Shown: positions 39,302 to 52,100 of the stretch, one piece after another
How positions within the stretch are numbered: the first letter of the stretch is position 1
How the letters are laid out: the number at the start of each line of letters is the position of its first letter
Source: Struthio camelus
Taxonomy: Eukaryota; Chordata; Aves; Struthioniformes; Struthionidae
Direction: 5' to 3'
Length of the DNA: 64,000 nt
Assembly (NCBI RefSeq): GCF_040807025.1
Contig: NC_090981.1
Coordinates: forward strand, 42,139,817-42,203,816
Program-made: the position numbers and the translations under genes
The notes under the pieces: generated by a model
Told to the model about the DNA's origin: nothing
Seen by the model: the letters and a program-made list of their open reading frames with translations, nothing else
Databases searched by the model: none

Positions 39302-40200
39302 TTATGCCTTGTTACGGATGCAGCTGCTGGTAGATGTGCTATAAGGACAACCTTCCCCCTGACTGCCTAGTCTCCTTCCTGATAGGATTAAACTATCTGA
39401 GGATGAGTATTGTCCAAGAGGTGTAACTGCTCCCAGCAGTAGGGCTTCAGCTGCTTTAACAAGAGCAGAATCATGAAAGCAAGTCATTTTTACATGTAGA
39501 CAAACCATCGCTGGTGGTCATTAATGCAAGGGCCCTTTATGTTTGTAACGGTCAATATGAGCAACTCCCATTCCTCCTTGAATTAGCCATATTTTTGTTG
39601 AGTCTGTAGCCTTGATCAAATGAAGCCCAAGTTCTGCATAGTACAGACCATTAAATGTCAGAGTAATTCCTACATGACGCCTCCAAACTACAGCTAAACT
39701 AGCAATATCTTCAAATGACATAGGATCAAACATACTCCTTGGTAATTTGTTCCAATGGTAAATTCCCTTGCTGAAAAAAGGAATAATTTGAAATTTCCGG
39801 TTTCATGTTCCAGCCACTGGACCTTCATTATATTTCTGTCTGCTAGATTATGCAATACTGTAGTAGCTGATTTGTTCACTTTCTGCATGAATTTACGGAC
39901 CGAGATCAAGTTGCCTTTTTGCCCGGCAGTAAAAAAAAAGACAGGTATCTCCACCCATCAGAAGCACTGACATAACTTCTTTTTGGCTGCTTTCCCTTCC
40001 CTGCGGGTATTATTTTACTTTTATCTGGTCAAGTTACTCATCCATAACTCAATTTCTATTAAACATTCAGCACATGGTTCATTTGCATCAGCTAGATCAA
40101 CTGCAGTGATGAACAATTGCCCAACTGCGCCTTCCAGGACTCCTCAGCATGGGGAAGGTGCATGTTGCACGGACTTGTTTTTCTGTTCAAATCACAAAAA
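39302..40200 (-). pseudogene. Broken protein-coding sequence of unknown family
   Basis: On the minus strand, coding-like text runs from about 40200 to 39302 but changes frame several times. Segments include 40143-40021 (with DLADANEPCAECLIEIELW), 39954-39774 (with RKFMQKVNKSATTVLHNLAD), 39778-39521 (with SFEDIASLAVVWRRHVG, then IWLIQGGMGVAHID) and 39508-39302 (with ALVKAAEALLLGAVTPLGQY). The composition is that of a soluble, helix-rich protein, unlike neighbouring chance frames. Two frame shifts coincide with homopolymers (A9 at 39931-39939 and A6 at 39774-39779), and stops occur at about 40021 and 39518. It has no introns, so it could be a processed retrocopy, a transposon gene, or an old non-retroviral viral insertion. 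I do not recognise the family and no reading restores an intact gene. Confidence 0.45.
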
Positions 40201-43200
40201 TAAAGAGCGTGATCAAGTAGCTGATCACAACAGTTGATTCAATAGAAAATATGTCCCAAAGATTTTTCAGGAGCTTTTACCCATCAGCCAGAGCGAAATG
40301 AGAATTAATCTACTCTTAGTGAGACTTTAGGAACTGGTTTGTTGTCAAACAATGTAATCACACAGGGCTGGATTCAGGGGCTATACAACCCCCCAGGAGT
40401 CAACCTTCCAGTCTTCAAAAGTCCCACACGACCTTGGAGAAGCTGCTAGGTACCCTATCTTTCCACTAATAACATGCCAGGACCAAATCACCTTCTGATA
40501 CTATATAAAACCAGACAAACCTTAACTGATGAGCAGGCATTTGCCTCATCCCTAAGTCTTGACCAGATGGACAAAAGCGGTGTTTGCCAGTGAAACCCAA
40601 CTTGAACAGTGAGCTCAATTAACAGCAGTCAAGTGCACCCAAAAGAAGATGTGGTACCTCTCCCTCATCTTTTTAGCCTAGCAGTCACTGTACTTCCTGG
40701 AGCACAGAAGTTCAGATCACATCCCTGCCTCATCAAGGCCTGCAGTAGAGAAGGCACTGACCAGCAGCACACCTGATAGTCTGAGCCACTTCTCTCAGAC
40801 ACTGTGTCACATGGAACTTGTTTAACGGAAACATCTGACTTTAATTTTAAACTGCCTGTTAGAAATACCCAAACTCCACACTACCATCAGCTAACCTGGC
40901 AATTGTGGAAAGCCTCTAGGGTGGCTGAAGCCCTTGTCAAACTAAGTTCTTGTCATTCTTCCCCCTCAGCTGGACTTGAACCACCACACAGAACTCAGTA
41001 GTTCAGTTGTCAAGAAATCCAAAGTAGAAGATTATTTTAATTCTCTCATAAAGACAATAAACAATAACAGAATTATGACGGCAGAGGAAATTGTTTTTTT
41101 CCACACAGACTGAAAGAAAAACTTCCAGGTAAGTGCTCCAGGTAAGTTTTTCTTTAACATCTTGACTCCTTGCTATTTAGATTTATGAAGTGCTTCAGAT
41201 GAAATTCAATATAGAACTATTCACTTAATGACAATAGAGAAGCAAAATGCTAAGGCTGCTTAATTTCAGGATGACTCAGCTCTCTATGCCTTTGGCTCTT
41301 TATGGATGTATGACTTCAGGACACAGATTTGGTTGCCTTGGTTTCAAATGAGGACAACATATGCAGTACAAGAAGACATATTAGGTCTATTCACAAAATA
41401 CACGTAAAGAGATTTTAAATACATCTTCATTTAAAAAAGTCATAAGAGAGAATTTCAAGATCACAAACTTCAGCCAATGAAAACAACAACAATAATAGAG
41501 TTAGCTGACTGTTTTTGAAAATTGTAATGCTGATATGCTCTAATGAAATGCAACAGAGCCAGTGTTTGTTCTGTTGGCTGAGCGGGCTGACTCCTGCTCC
41601 AGCTCCATTTGCTGAGGCAGCCCCATCCAAGGGAGGGTGTCCTGTATGATCGCTTGTGCGCCAACTGCCAGATGCTTTTCTAGTTCTGCTCTACCTTAGA
41701 GCAAGGCTGGATCTGAGGTCTGGCAAAGAAATAAACAATCTAAACATGCTTATGCTTTCAGAGGGTACAACTCTCCATTCTGCAAAGAAGTGGGGTGAAA
41801 CTTTACCAAGTCCTGGCACTCACAGCCCAGCTGAGCAAAAGCTTGGACAAAAGAATGCTTTTTTTAAACAGTATGAGCAATACAGCAGTCAGAGAAGTGA
41901 CTCCTCAACTAGCTAACAGCTGCATGCATTTTATCCCTGTTCAGTCCCAACATCATCCAGTTTTCAATTAATTGAAATGATTTTTAATCTAAAAGATGTT
42001 TTTCCCCTTTTTGGGTGACGTACATAATATTACTCTTTTGGACAAATCTTATTGACTGAGCTTACTGATATATAGCTCTGCCTGTAGCAAGCAGAATCTG
42101 GGACAAAAGAGGGGAGGTAAGTTTGGCACAGGAACAAAGGATAGGTGTTAACTTTTCCTTGAAATACCACAGGAACAAAATATGGACAATCTCCTAGCTA
42201 TGGAAGCTGATACTGTTGTACCAATTTAGGTCCAGAGTAGCTAGGTACATGCACATGTTCCAGTACAGCTAATTAGATGGAAATTCAGCCATGCTTATAC
42301 ATGTGACTGTGATTATCTTAAGAGGTGTTGGAGCTGTTATAGGATTCTGGACTCCATCATAGCTTAGAATAAATGACAGATAAATGATAAAATTTAGTTG
42401 ATATATGTATCTTAAGGCAATTAATGAGCTGGAACTGCTGTAGTAGAAAGGTAAGAAACAACATTAAGGAAAAAAAAGCAAGCATAATATCCCTTGGAGA
42501 AAAGAAATACCTGATACCTTCAACTCTGCCATTTTGCAAAGTTTTAGGAGGAGAACTTTAACTTTTCTGCTAAGTGAAAGCTCATGTAATTCTTCATCTA
42601 CAGCTAATTTTTGCATGTGTTAGAGAATAATGCAGATCCCACCAATATTCTTCATCTTACTTCCTACGCAACTAGCAATTTAGTGCTTAAATGTTTGGAT
42701 GTCATCATTTCCAACTGTATGATTTCCAGTTCCTATTCAATCTGTGGATAAATAGTGGCTTGAAACTCTACAGTATAAGATGTAGCTGCCTTTATTTCCC
42801 AACCTGTTCTGCTACAGTGAGAAAAATGCCTCCTGCAACATCTCTGTGCACTCTCTAACCTCCTTCTCATCACCCCAGGCAAAACTTAGACTTACCATCC
42901 TTTCTGTCTCAGAGAACAAACTCAGGCAGAGGAAAAAAGGCCCAGCGATAGAAATGCTGCTGCCTTTAATTAAATCACAATGAAGTTTCTAATTGTAGCC
43001 CAGGGAAGAGTCTTTTAAGTTAACTCAAATGTGTTATAGCAAACACTTGAGATGCAAGGTAGAAGTCATTCACCACTTTTTCACATTAGCACATATTTAA
43101 ATTGGTTTCTACAAATAACTCAGAAAGCATCATTAAAAAACATTGACCTGCCTTAAGCAAAAACAAATTCGGAGGCTCCTTTTTCTGCCTTCTCCAGTGC

Positions 43201-44094
43201 AAATAGCAGTCTTCTTCTCAGTCCTTGTTACCCCCTAGTCAAGTAGAAGTAAATCTTCGAGATTTTTCAGAGAACCTATTTCCTACAAGAAGAGAAACTG
43301 ATAAAGGCTCAGAGTATTTTCTCCTAAATGTTCTTTGTTTTCAGAACGTACTAACTCAGGTCTTGCTTACCTTAATCACAGAAAGCAACAGTGACCATGC
43401 TATTTTCAAGCATTTTTCACTTAAACAAATTTATGCTAAGACACATCTATGGCAGCTCTGTAATAAGAAAACACACTGTCCCTCTCTCTCCTCAATATCC
43501 CTTCTTGCTCCTTTCTGTTTCACTTGAGATAATTTCTAGTCCAAAGTGTCATGGCCATTGCTGTTCTCCTCTTTCTAAGAAGAGGTACCACTACAAGGAT
43601 TAGTATACTTTAGCCACAGAAATTTCAAAAAGTTGGGTAGTTTTGAAAAAGCAGGACAAGGAAAGTGTGTTCAACCCTTGGCCTGAAATGCTATTTTTAG
43701 TATAGATTTACCAGATATTACTAACAGATCACATTGTTCTGAAGAAAAAAAGAAAACACCGTTTCTATGTAAATGGAAATTATCACTAGCAAGAACTATT
43801 CAAGTTCTATAAAAACATCAAATACAAACAGATATTATACCTGAACTAAAAATCTAGGTCACACTATAAACACCTAGTATCACACCGCATACGCTCCATA
43901 TTTCCTGTCCAAATACTGCTTTCTCATATTTACACATTCTGATTCAAATGCCCCGGTAATGACATAGCAGCCATGGAAAGGCTCAACAAACTAAGTCTTT
44001 TTTTTAATTACAGTTATAGATTAGATGTCTGATTTGTAGCCTTTCCTTTCGAATCTTTTTATTTCAACACCAAAGAAAATATGTAGTGAGGCAT
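40201..44094. other. Unassigned unique DNA
   Basis: No gene is supported. CTATATAAAA at 40501-40510 is a good TATA match without an evident gene. At 41124-41146 a 13-nt near-duplication gives two perfect AG|GTAAGT donor-like sites in tandem. Short frames elsewhere lack motifs. Confidence 0.5.
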
Positions 44095-44250
44095 TTATGT
44101 TTGTCCTGGCTCCACGTCCACCCTAATAAATTCATTAGCGAGACAAGTTGTACAAATGTTGTCTCCATGTCTCTCTTCTTCAAAGCTCATTATTTCTTTT
44201 TCACTTAACATTTTCACGTTAGAACACATTTGGCATTTTTGTTTATTTTT
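44095..44250 (-). other. Short Cys4 coding-like island, origin unknown
   Basis: The minus frame ending at a TAA at 44095-44097 reads KCQMCSNVKMLSEKE, then 12 residues later NICTTCLANEF. The two CxxC pairs about 24 residues apart could hold one zinc ion, and the residues between them are charged and helix-like. Upstream, TTTTGTTAG may be a splice acceptor near 44257, so it could be a last exon or the relic of a transposon protein. CR1-type ORF1 proteins carry a comparable cysteine-rich start, but I cannot confirm that link. It lies downstream of GCNT4 on the same strand. Confidence 0.3.
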
Positions 44251-44995
44251 AGCCACTAACAAAATTGTTGGGCTGGACCTGACAGCCAGAAACAGCACTA
44301 GTGTCCTCCCCGCACATCCTTCCTGCACAAGAAAATCGCCCCTTATCCAGGTTAAGTGACAGTCCAGCTGCTCCATGCTGCCAACACTGGGCAGAGTGGA
44401 TGGAAGAAAGCCAAGGTGTGGCTCCTTTCATGGAACAAAAACAGAAGGGACCATCTAATGGTGCAAACATACATGCATTTCAAATTGAATTAAATAACTT
44501 ACAAAAATAATCTTTTAGGGGAGCAGGGAGAAAGGGGAGGAGGAGAGGAGAGGGAAGTTTGACCTTCACAAAGGCCAAAAAAACCCAGAATGCCAGATAA
44601 TTGCCTATAATCTAAGTTCCAGCCCAAATAAAACTTCTTATTTATTGTGGCATGAGGTTCAGCCACTTTTCTCACAGAGAGAAAGGGGCTTGTGGATCGT
44701 GCCTCAGGTCCACTAAGTTTCAGCAAAGACCTATCTATACAGAGAACAAAGACAAGGAAGACAGAGGTAAATAATAAAGTTGTTCCTCGACCTCATAGCC
44801 TAATCACTTAAGTATGATATGGGCCTCAGACGGCATCTATGTTGCTAATGGCAAAGTTAAAAAACAGACAATGATCCAAAAGATAAGGAATTTATATTTT
44901 GGCTGTTCTTTTACATCAAGAACATATCTTTGTCCTCAGAGATTTGCATGACTCTTGGACAAGGCTGAAGCAACCCAGTCTGAATTCAGCGTTGA

Positions 44996-45067
44996 CCCTA
45001 CCTTGAGTGGGAGGTTGGACTAGATGATCTGTTGACATCCCTCCCAAACTGGATGACTCTATGATTT
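44996..45067 (+). mobile_element. CR1 3'-end fragment
   Basis: 'gggaggttggactagatgatctgttgacatccctcccaaactgg-tgactctatgatt' is the sense version of the CR1 3' end. The terminal 'tctatgatt' corresponds to the 8-bp tail repeat. Only about 70 bp is recognisable, a severely 5'-truncated copy in the plus orientation. Confidence 0.85.
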
Positions 45068-45112
45068 TGAGAACTGCCTTTCTACAAGCTTGGATACCTT
45101 CAATGTCGCCTT

Positions 45113-45127
45113 AAAAAAAAAAAAAAA
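45113..45127. repeat. A15 homopolymer
   Basis: A run of 15 adenines lies 45 bp after the CR1 tail. CR1 does not end in poly(A), so it is probably an independent simple repeat. Confidence 0.9.
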
Positions 45128-45433
45128 GAATTACTAGAATTCATTAGGATACTTGCATTTCATAAAGCTGCAACTGTGCACAACTTATACTCCCCCAGCT
45201 AGCAAAAATATCACTGTAATGTGTGATGCTACCTCATATTGTTCCACCTCTGCATCTGCTTCTTTTTGGAAGTATGAACTGCCTTATTTCAGAGTCGTTT
45301 AAAAAAAGTTTCAATTCAGTTAAAACAGTGCAAAGTTGCATGTTGATTAAAATTGTTTATTTAAGTTTAATATGCTGCGGGATTTTGATTTTTGTTTATA
45401 GACTTATGTTAGAGCAAACCACTCAGGTTAAAC

Positions 45434-45570
45434 AGTAATGGGGATGTGTATATGTGTATGCATATATGCACATATAGAAATAAAAGTATATAGAACATAC
45501 GATGTATAATATATGTTATATATTAAGTATTATGTACTTTGTGTATTATATATAAAAATACAAAGCTAGT
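45434..45570. repeat. TA/TG-rich low-complexity stretch
   Basis: Repeated TATATG, TATAAT and TATATT words without a fixed period. It is AT-rich simple sequence. Confidence 0.75.
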
Positions 45571-45967
45571 TTAACAAAATCCAAATTTTAAAATCTATCA
45601 TTAAACATCTATTTTTGTGTACAGAAGGCCTAGGCTTGGCTCTCTGGCATCCTAACATCTTCTTTAAATAACCTCTTTCCATGGGGGAACCTCCTACATT
45701 ATTTATAGGTATTAATGTATGAATCTGTAAATATGGTCAATAGTTCATAATCTACAAAGCTTCTATGAATCACATTAAGTCAGAATAGCCTTGAGGAGAC
45801 ATGGCAAGCCACCAAAGTAAGCAATTCACACTTTAAAAATAATCCCCATTTATCTGAGAAACAGTACATCAAACAAATACTTGACCTGTGCATTCACAGA
45901 CTTCATAAATAGTTTTGATAAGCAATTAATAGTGTACAGTTAACCCACAACACACATCATCCATAGG

Positions 45968-46120
45968 TTTCTAAGTGCTTAACAAGATGCTAGGTCATTG
46001 TTGCTCCCATTTTACTGCTGGAACAGCTGAAACAGTAAAGTTAAATGACTTGTCTGAGGTCTCGTAGGAAATCAGTGTCGGGAATGGGGGAAACGGCCCA
46101 TGACTCTGACTCTCAAAGCT
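45968..46120 (+). mobile_element. MIR-like SINE remnant
   Basis: Several MIR landmarks occur in order: 'ctaagtgcttaacaagatgc' (agtgctttacaa in MIR), 'ttgctcccattttac' (ccccattttacag), 'aaagttaaatgacttgtctgaggtctc' (gaggttaagtgacttgcccaaggtcac) and 'gactctgactctcaaagc' (gtctgactccaaagc). This is the most complete MIR-like copy in the window. It is on the plus strand and strongly diverged. Confidence 0.65.
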
Positions 46121-47712
46121 ATTCTCAAGCCACAGAAGACTAAACCATGATTAAACGTATAAATAAAAGTTGAGACCAAAAAACTTACTTGCATTGTCTT
46201 TGGTTCTCCTGATTCAAATTAAAAAAAAAAAAGATTTATCATAGGTACAGGTGATCATTATTGCAGCAGTTTGCGAATTAATAAAATCAGATATTTCAAA
46301 GACATTTGTGGGAGGAGGCTCTCTAATAAAAGCCAGATGCTTAGAAATGGGACAGAGGCATTGAGTAAGCTAGATCCCAGGGTCCCCTGGAACCATCAAA
46401 ACTGAACTTATTGTAGAACAAGGTTCCAGAGAACTCCCCAAAATGGAAAGGGGCATTTCTGAGTTGCAAGTGTTTCTGCAGAAATCCCTGCACTAACACT
46501 TTCCTTAAGCTGTAGCATGGAGAGCATAGCAGAGAGAAGGCTGCAGGACTGCTTAGCTCCCAGGAGGGCTGGCAGGGCCCCCTGGAAGCACAGGCTGCTT
46601 GGAATACAATTGCTCTAAAGCTGAACCAGGGCTTGGTCAGACACACAGAGCAGACTGCGATCGTGGCAGCATAAGGCCATAAGGCTTGTAGAGAATGCCA
46701 CTGCTGCACAGGGTCTTCATTTCTGCAATACAGCTATTTTTGTGATTACTTCTGGATTTAGCATGTCTTATATTTCAACATAGCACCACATTGCTAAATG
46801 CTAATTAGAAATAGCACTTGTTACACACTGTGTAAATATACTGTCTTGAAAAGGACTGGGATTTAACAGGAGGATATTTCTACTGGAAGAGACAGACATC
46901 CCGTGTGGACTTCTACTTTAAGTGGCTCTAGAAACTGCACTTAGATGGCACACATACTGCTTGCAAAGGATTTCAGTATGTAATAACTCTTTCAAGCAAC
47001 CACCATCAATTTCATAGGTATAGCACAACATTAAACACAAACTTCACAGAGGGAAAAACTACATGCAGAGATGGGCTGGGAAGAGAGAACAATGCCACTT
47101 GCAGTGTGGTACCTAAGGATCTTTCTTCCCTTATATCATCCAGTCATATTCACATTGCAAATACCTTTGTTTGCTCCCACAGATGGGGAGCTTGGGACTT
47201 CAGGTCTATAAGTCAGGCCACATGGCCCATTTGTTCTCATGCTTTTCTCTTTTAGTTTTGTTTGCCAGCTGGGCTCTTCCAGTTTTCCTGCGGCAGCAGA
47301 TATAGAGGCCTTTGCTTCAAACCTTTAAGGAAAACGAAAGTGAAGAAAAAGGGGACCAGCAAACAGACATGTTGGAGTTTCTCAGGAAAGATGGAAACAA
47401 ACTCAATGTGAAACACATCTCTGAAATATTCCATTTGGACAGACAGTGCTAGAGCCTCCAAAAGCAAATCTTATCCTTTAAAAATCCCTTTATAGAACAA
47501 TTACATGATTATTGTAGCAAGTGAGAGAACAGTTAATCAGAAAGGCATGACTTTCCATAAATAAATGACCAGGTATCCGACTCTCCAGAGCCCTGAACTT
47601 TATACAGAACGAACATTTAATTTGCTAACATTCTGCAGTAGGTCAAGGCAGAGGAGCTTCAGGCCTTGCGCTGTAACAGTACACAGTACTGGCAGTAGGG
47701 ATTACCGTGCTG
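46121..47712. other. GCNT4 downstream region, probably including its 3' UTR
   Basis: The stop codon of GCNT4 is at 47713-47715 and transcription runs toward lower coordinates, so this stretch should contain at least part of the 3' UTR. A minus-strand ATTAAA lies at 47616-47621 and an AATAAA further on near 45356. Neither can be chosen from sequence alone. Frames here, including a 122-codon one on the minus strand at 46341-46709, lack motifs. Confidence 0.5.
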
Positions 47713-49080
47713 CTATAGTGAGACATTCACAGAATTTCTATGCAGAAAATAGCTATCAGAGGACAAGTGAACCCACTCTTTCTGTTGTTCTGCCAGTTTT
47801 TCTGCCAAGCATTTTACTAGGACAGGGTCTACCTTGGAGTCAAATTTATTAGCAAACCAATGTCCATAGTTCATAAGCCATCTTAATTCTGCAGCCCCAT
47901 AGATGCACACGCTGCGAAGGTGGGTACCTGTGCATGGGGGATACAAATGGTCTTCAAGATAATTCCATTTCACCAAACGAGTTTTGCTTTGTAAGTCTGT
48001 TATATCCTGTGCCGACCTTGGAATTTCCCCAGGGACCCCAGGAACACGTGCAAGAGTGGCCCAGAAATGTTCATCCGGAGAGTAAGTATCCCTTGACCAA
48101 TCAAAAAAATCTTTTGCGAGAGAGCTTTCAAGGGTATACTGAATAAATGCTCGACTTAAAACAAAATAGGCACTGCCTACAAAAACCTCAATATTATGGG
48201 GTGGTGGATTCTTGGAAATGTTAGTCTTCACAGGCATCTGCATGTATTCATAAGGCACTTTCATAAGTTCATAGTGATAAGTAAATCGTTCTCTTTTGCT
48301 ACTGCTTGGCTTTATAGTTTCCAGCATATTTCCCCCACCAAGTTTTTTCAGTTCAGCAACCAACTGGAAGTTCGACCTCAAAGGGAAATCTTGGCCACAC
48401 AAATTAATAACATACTTCCAGGGAACTGAAGAGTCCATCAAATCAGACAAACAATTGAAATCTGCTTGCAGCCTTGAAATATGTGCATACTCCACCGTTT
48501 CCAATTTTGATGCAATGAAAATATTGGAGAAACATTTAGCTAGATTGTTCATAGCAGATTTGAAACTTTTTGCTGCTTTTTGGTCATAATGGATGCAGTA
48601 TATGTTTTGATGGCCATACAGTGAATGTATAAGCCTTTCTACCATTACTGCATCTTTATGAACAACCAAAGAATAGGCTAATGGAAAATTCTCTTCCTCT
48701 GGAGAAACAGGTTTTAGGTGGTATTTCCTAAGCGTATGATACAGACGGCAATCACTTGTCACTGCTACAACGTCTTCATCAGCTAAATCAATTATTTCTT
48801 TTCTTCTTATCTCTAAACTCTTGCCAATTTCACTGGGATCTTGTTCATATATAGATGAACAATTAATTTCATAATGGAAGTCATTTCTAAGATTGGAATA
48901 CCTGTTTCTAACATAAGAAGAAGTGCTTAAGAAGTGCTCAACCAAATAAATGCCCTTATGTGAAAAAAAGAGTCTTTCAACATGGAGGAGTTTCAGCAGT
49001 GCAAGCAGCCACCCTGCAAAACACAGGATCAGAATCTTCTTTCTTGTGGGATGTTTGTAGGGACATTTATGTCTCTTCAT
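47713..49080 (-). CDS. GCNT4: Core 2 beta-1,6-N-acetylglucosaminyltransferase 3 (C2GnT3)
   Basis: This Golgi enzyme adds GlcNAc in beta-1,6 linkage to the GalNAc of core 1 O-glycans, making the core 2 branch (CAZy family GT14). The 455-residue protein is intact and close to the usual length. It is a type II membrane protein: a short basic cytoplasmic tail (residues 1-15), a signal anchor at about 16-33 ([17 protein letters not shown]), a stem, then the catalytic domain from about 135. Nine luminal cysteines (74, 111, 162, 183, 210, 228, 383, 392, 424) match the number conserved in core 2 enzymes. The SPDEHFW motif carries E337, at the place of the catalytic glutamate of C2GnT1. NxS/T sites are at N73, N287 and N452. 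The coding region is in one exon, with the acceptor directly before the ATG, as usual in this family. The sequence reads close to mammalian GCNT4 throughout and not to GCNT1 or GCNT3. Confidence 0.97.
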   Translation of the reverse strand: MKRHKCPYKHPTRKKILILCFAGWLLALLKLLHVERLFFSHKGIYLVEHFLSTSSYVRNRYSNLRNDFHYEINCSSIYEQDPSEIGKSLEIRRKEIIDLADEDVVAVTSDCRLYHTLRKYHLKPVSPEEENFPLAYSLVVHKDAVMVERLIHSLYGHQNIYCIHYDQKAAKSFKSAMNNLAKCFSNIFIASKLETVEYAHISRLQADFNCLSDLMDSSVPWKYVINLCGQDFPLRSNFQLVAELKKLGGGNMLETIKPSSSKRERFTYHYELMKVPYEYMQMPVKTNISKNPPPHNIEVFVGSAYFVLSRAFIQYTLESSLAKDFFDWSRDTYSPDEHFWATLARVPGVPGEIPRSAQDITDLQSKTRLVKWNYLEDHLYPPCTGTHLRSVCIYGAAELRWLMNYGHWFANKFDSKVDPVLVKCLAEKLAEQQKEWVHLSSDSYFLHRNSVNVSL

Positions 49081-49103
49081 TCTGTAGGAAGATAGAGATA
49101 TAT
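49081..49103 (-). promoter_or_regulatory. Splice acceptor before the GCNT4 start codon
   Basis: On the minus strand, a pyrimidine-rich run (ATCTCTATCTTCCTACAG) ends at 49082, then a single A, then the ATG. The coding exon therefore seems to start one base before the initiation codon. The 5' UTR must come from one or more exons at higher coordinates, which I could not locate. Confidence 0.75.
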
Positions 49104-52100
49104 TTTAAATCAGGAACAATACATGAGAGGCAATCCAGCTTCTAACAAAGACGTGAGCACATTGTCACATGAACACCACTGTAGCAGGAAAGGGCACTGG
49201 AAGTCTACAAATCGCTTACTCTGTTTAAATATTCACTGTTCATATTAATGTTAATTGAAAAACTAGCAAAGAGTAGTTCCTTACTCGGAATAAGCCGACT
49301 GAAGGCAAGAAAACAAGTCAGATTTGAGATAGTATCCCACAGAATAAGTGTGTTGGGATAAGACTCCTACTGCTTATTTTCCAAACTTTTTTTATTTCTT
49401 ATGAGCCACCCCTCTTGGGCAGAAACATGACCGTTCTCTGAGTAGGAAGGAGAGTTTATTCTCCTGAGTAACTCCAAGGAATCCAATGGGAGTAGCAACG
49501 GACTCTCTTGTGAGTCTGCAGAGAACACACGCTTAACGGTAGGCATTTTAAAAAATATTTTTAAAATGGTAGTATTTTTAAAAATAAAGTATTAAACCGA
49601 AAACTTTAAAAGTGAGTCAGAGCATCCTCCTCGTCTCTAGCACAGGGGCGGGGCTATGAAGATGTCCAAGGGGAAATGAACTTCCTTCCCATCCTCTCCT
49701 ACAGGGTCTGACATATCTGAAGTCCTTGTGTCCAGGCTTTTGGGCAGTGATGCTAACCTGCCCTGACGCAGGAGAGAGATGAAACCACAACACTTCCATC
49801 CACTGGAGGGAGTGTATAATGCAGCCTTCAAAGGCAGGAAGGGTAGCAGCGAGCAATAGTACGTTATCCCGTTCTTTGCTGTGTGATGCAACTCTGGACT
49901 GCGGATTGCAAAAGCACAGATACGGTCCCTTTTTATGCAACGGGGTATTAATAACATACATCTCTGTAGCAGCCTTCCAACTGAGGTATTACTGCAATGA
50001 AAGCTAAATATAATGATCCTGTTTCCACGCAGTTTTGCTTTTACCAGCTGAGTGCAAACAGCATTGTTGCTATCATTGAATTTAAGTTAGGCCAGAATTC
50101 ACATCCAGGTGCAGCATTAGTTTGAAGTCTATTTTCTCTTTTAATAGAACTGTTCATGCACAACAACCTCCAGTATCTTCTTTTGAAAATGAGCTGTTTC
50201 AGTATGTTTCAGAGTGAAGGAAATACCTGCCCACTTTGCCAGCTTATGTTCAGACCTGTTATTGGCTTTGAAATTTTGTAAGTGCACAATCAGCAGAAGC
50301 GTACATGTAAAGTGCTGTAAATGTTATGCAATGCCGTTACAAGACCAGAAAAGCTTCAATTCAGAACAGAATGCTAAGTGCAGTAACAATGCAGCTATTT
50401 GCAAAGGAAAGAGATGATAGAGGAGGATAGTACATAGTCTCAGCAACAGGAGAATCCCTAGACAGCCTACAGCTTGTCTCTTTATCTGTCTACACCATTC
50501 ACCCTCTGCCTCCCCCCATGTCGTCAGATGCAGGATAGGGGGCACAGGCAGAGCATGGTGCGCTCCGAGGTTCCTGAAGTCATGCAAATGATGATAATGC
50601 CATGGCAAAACAGCCCTCAGTCAGTTCCAGCATTTGAGCTGGGTGGATGGATGGATCAGCACCATCTTTCTCCTTTAATTCCTGCAACAAGCGTGACGCA
50701 AATACCTGTAATGCTCTGTGTCATTTTCTCCTCAACTGTACTGACTTCAGTAGCAGCTATGCTTCCACATGCAGTAACAAAATGAAGCAAATGCTGGGGC
50801 TTCCCTTCCCCTCTTCCTCAGTTTTACAGATGTGGGAAGTGGGAAAAAATCCTGGGACCACCAGAAGTGACTCAGGTGCCTGCAGATTCCACATGACATG
50901 TAATATCAAGTATTGAGTTATGCGTGCAACACTTTTCATGAGACTAACTTAGGTATCTTTAAATGGCAGGTCTCACAAGCTGTAGCTGCACAAGCAGAGC
51001 TCAGCCTGTAAAGACTGAACTGCCTCATTAGTTCTCCCCCTAAAACATCTAAATACATCAGTTCTAGCCAATTACCATCTAACATGAAACCTTCTGTTCC
51101 TAGGCAAATTAACCAAAAAAGCCAATAAGCCACACTTACCCAGTTGAAACTAATCTAAACTTCTGGAGTCTGGTACAACCTGGAGTCAGATCAGGACATG
51201 CAAGAAATCACTTTGACAGCGCTGAGAATTCCATCTTACTGTTGATGAGTAGAGGACCAATATTCATACTCAACTCCCTGGATATTCCTGTGGTTGGCAG
51301 TGCCAAAAATTACAAGATACTATTGTGTTGTATAAGGAGGTTACAAAAATCCAGAAGAATGTGATGACATGGTTTGCATTCTTCATGGAAGGAGGAATTC
51401 AGGTGCCCTAATGAGATATCTCATCTCTGTCACTGAATCCCTATCACTCAATCTCTCCCTGGTCCTTGCCAGCATCTGGTTAGATGAGAGTGTCAGGATC
51501 CAGCAATATATCCATAGCTCCATCCTTTTTTATAACATACAATATCACTATCACCACAGTGGTTTAGACAGTATCAGGCCGCACATGAAAGGCCTTTTGA
51601 AACTGATCCCTTAAATCCCATCCCTTAAGCACTGTAACATCTTCCCATCAGTGCGGTTTACCACAACCAACACCTCACTGTCCCTCTTGCTCCACAGACT
51701 TATCACTTTAAATGCATATTCTCTGTCATTACCTCCCAGGCACAGTCAGGACGAGCACATCAGTTATTGTTAGAAGGGCAACAACTCTGCTCTTTAGGCA
51801 GAAAAAGTTTGTCTTAAATAAGGATGAAGATAGTTTCTGCAAGAGACGGGGATTTCTTGAGGAACGGTGTGAGACTACAGAATGAACTTCTCAGTTAGAA
51901 GGGCCACCACAAATCTCATCAGTTTTTGATCCAAGTGCAAAGCTCTTATTTCTTAACATGTGCAGCACTTAAAACAAAGCCTCGCCCAGACATAGCCCAG
52001 CGCTGTACATACAGTTCTCCCTCAAGAAGGAGGGAATGAATGGCATGCAAGAGATAAGAGAGTCACCTTGAATGACCTGGTATGCCTGGGCAATAGAAGA

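Noticed and set aside
40501..40510. CTATATAAAA as a promoter
   Set aside because: Good TATA match but no downstream gene, CpG content or initiator. Expected by chance in AT-rich DNA.
50780..50890. Possible MIR fragment around 'cctcagttttacagatgtggg'
   Set aside because: Only one short block matches, and it fits either strand equally well.
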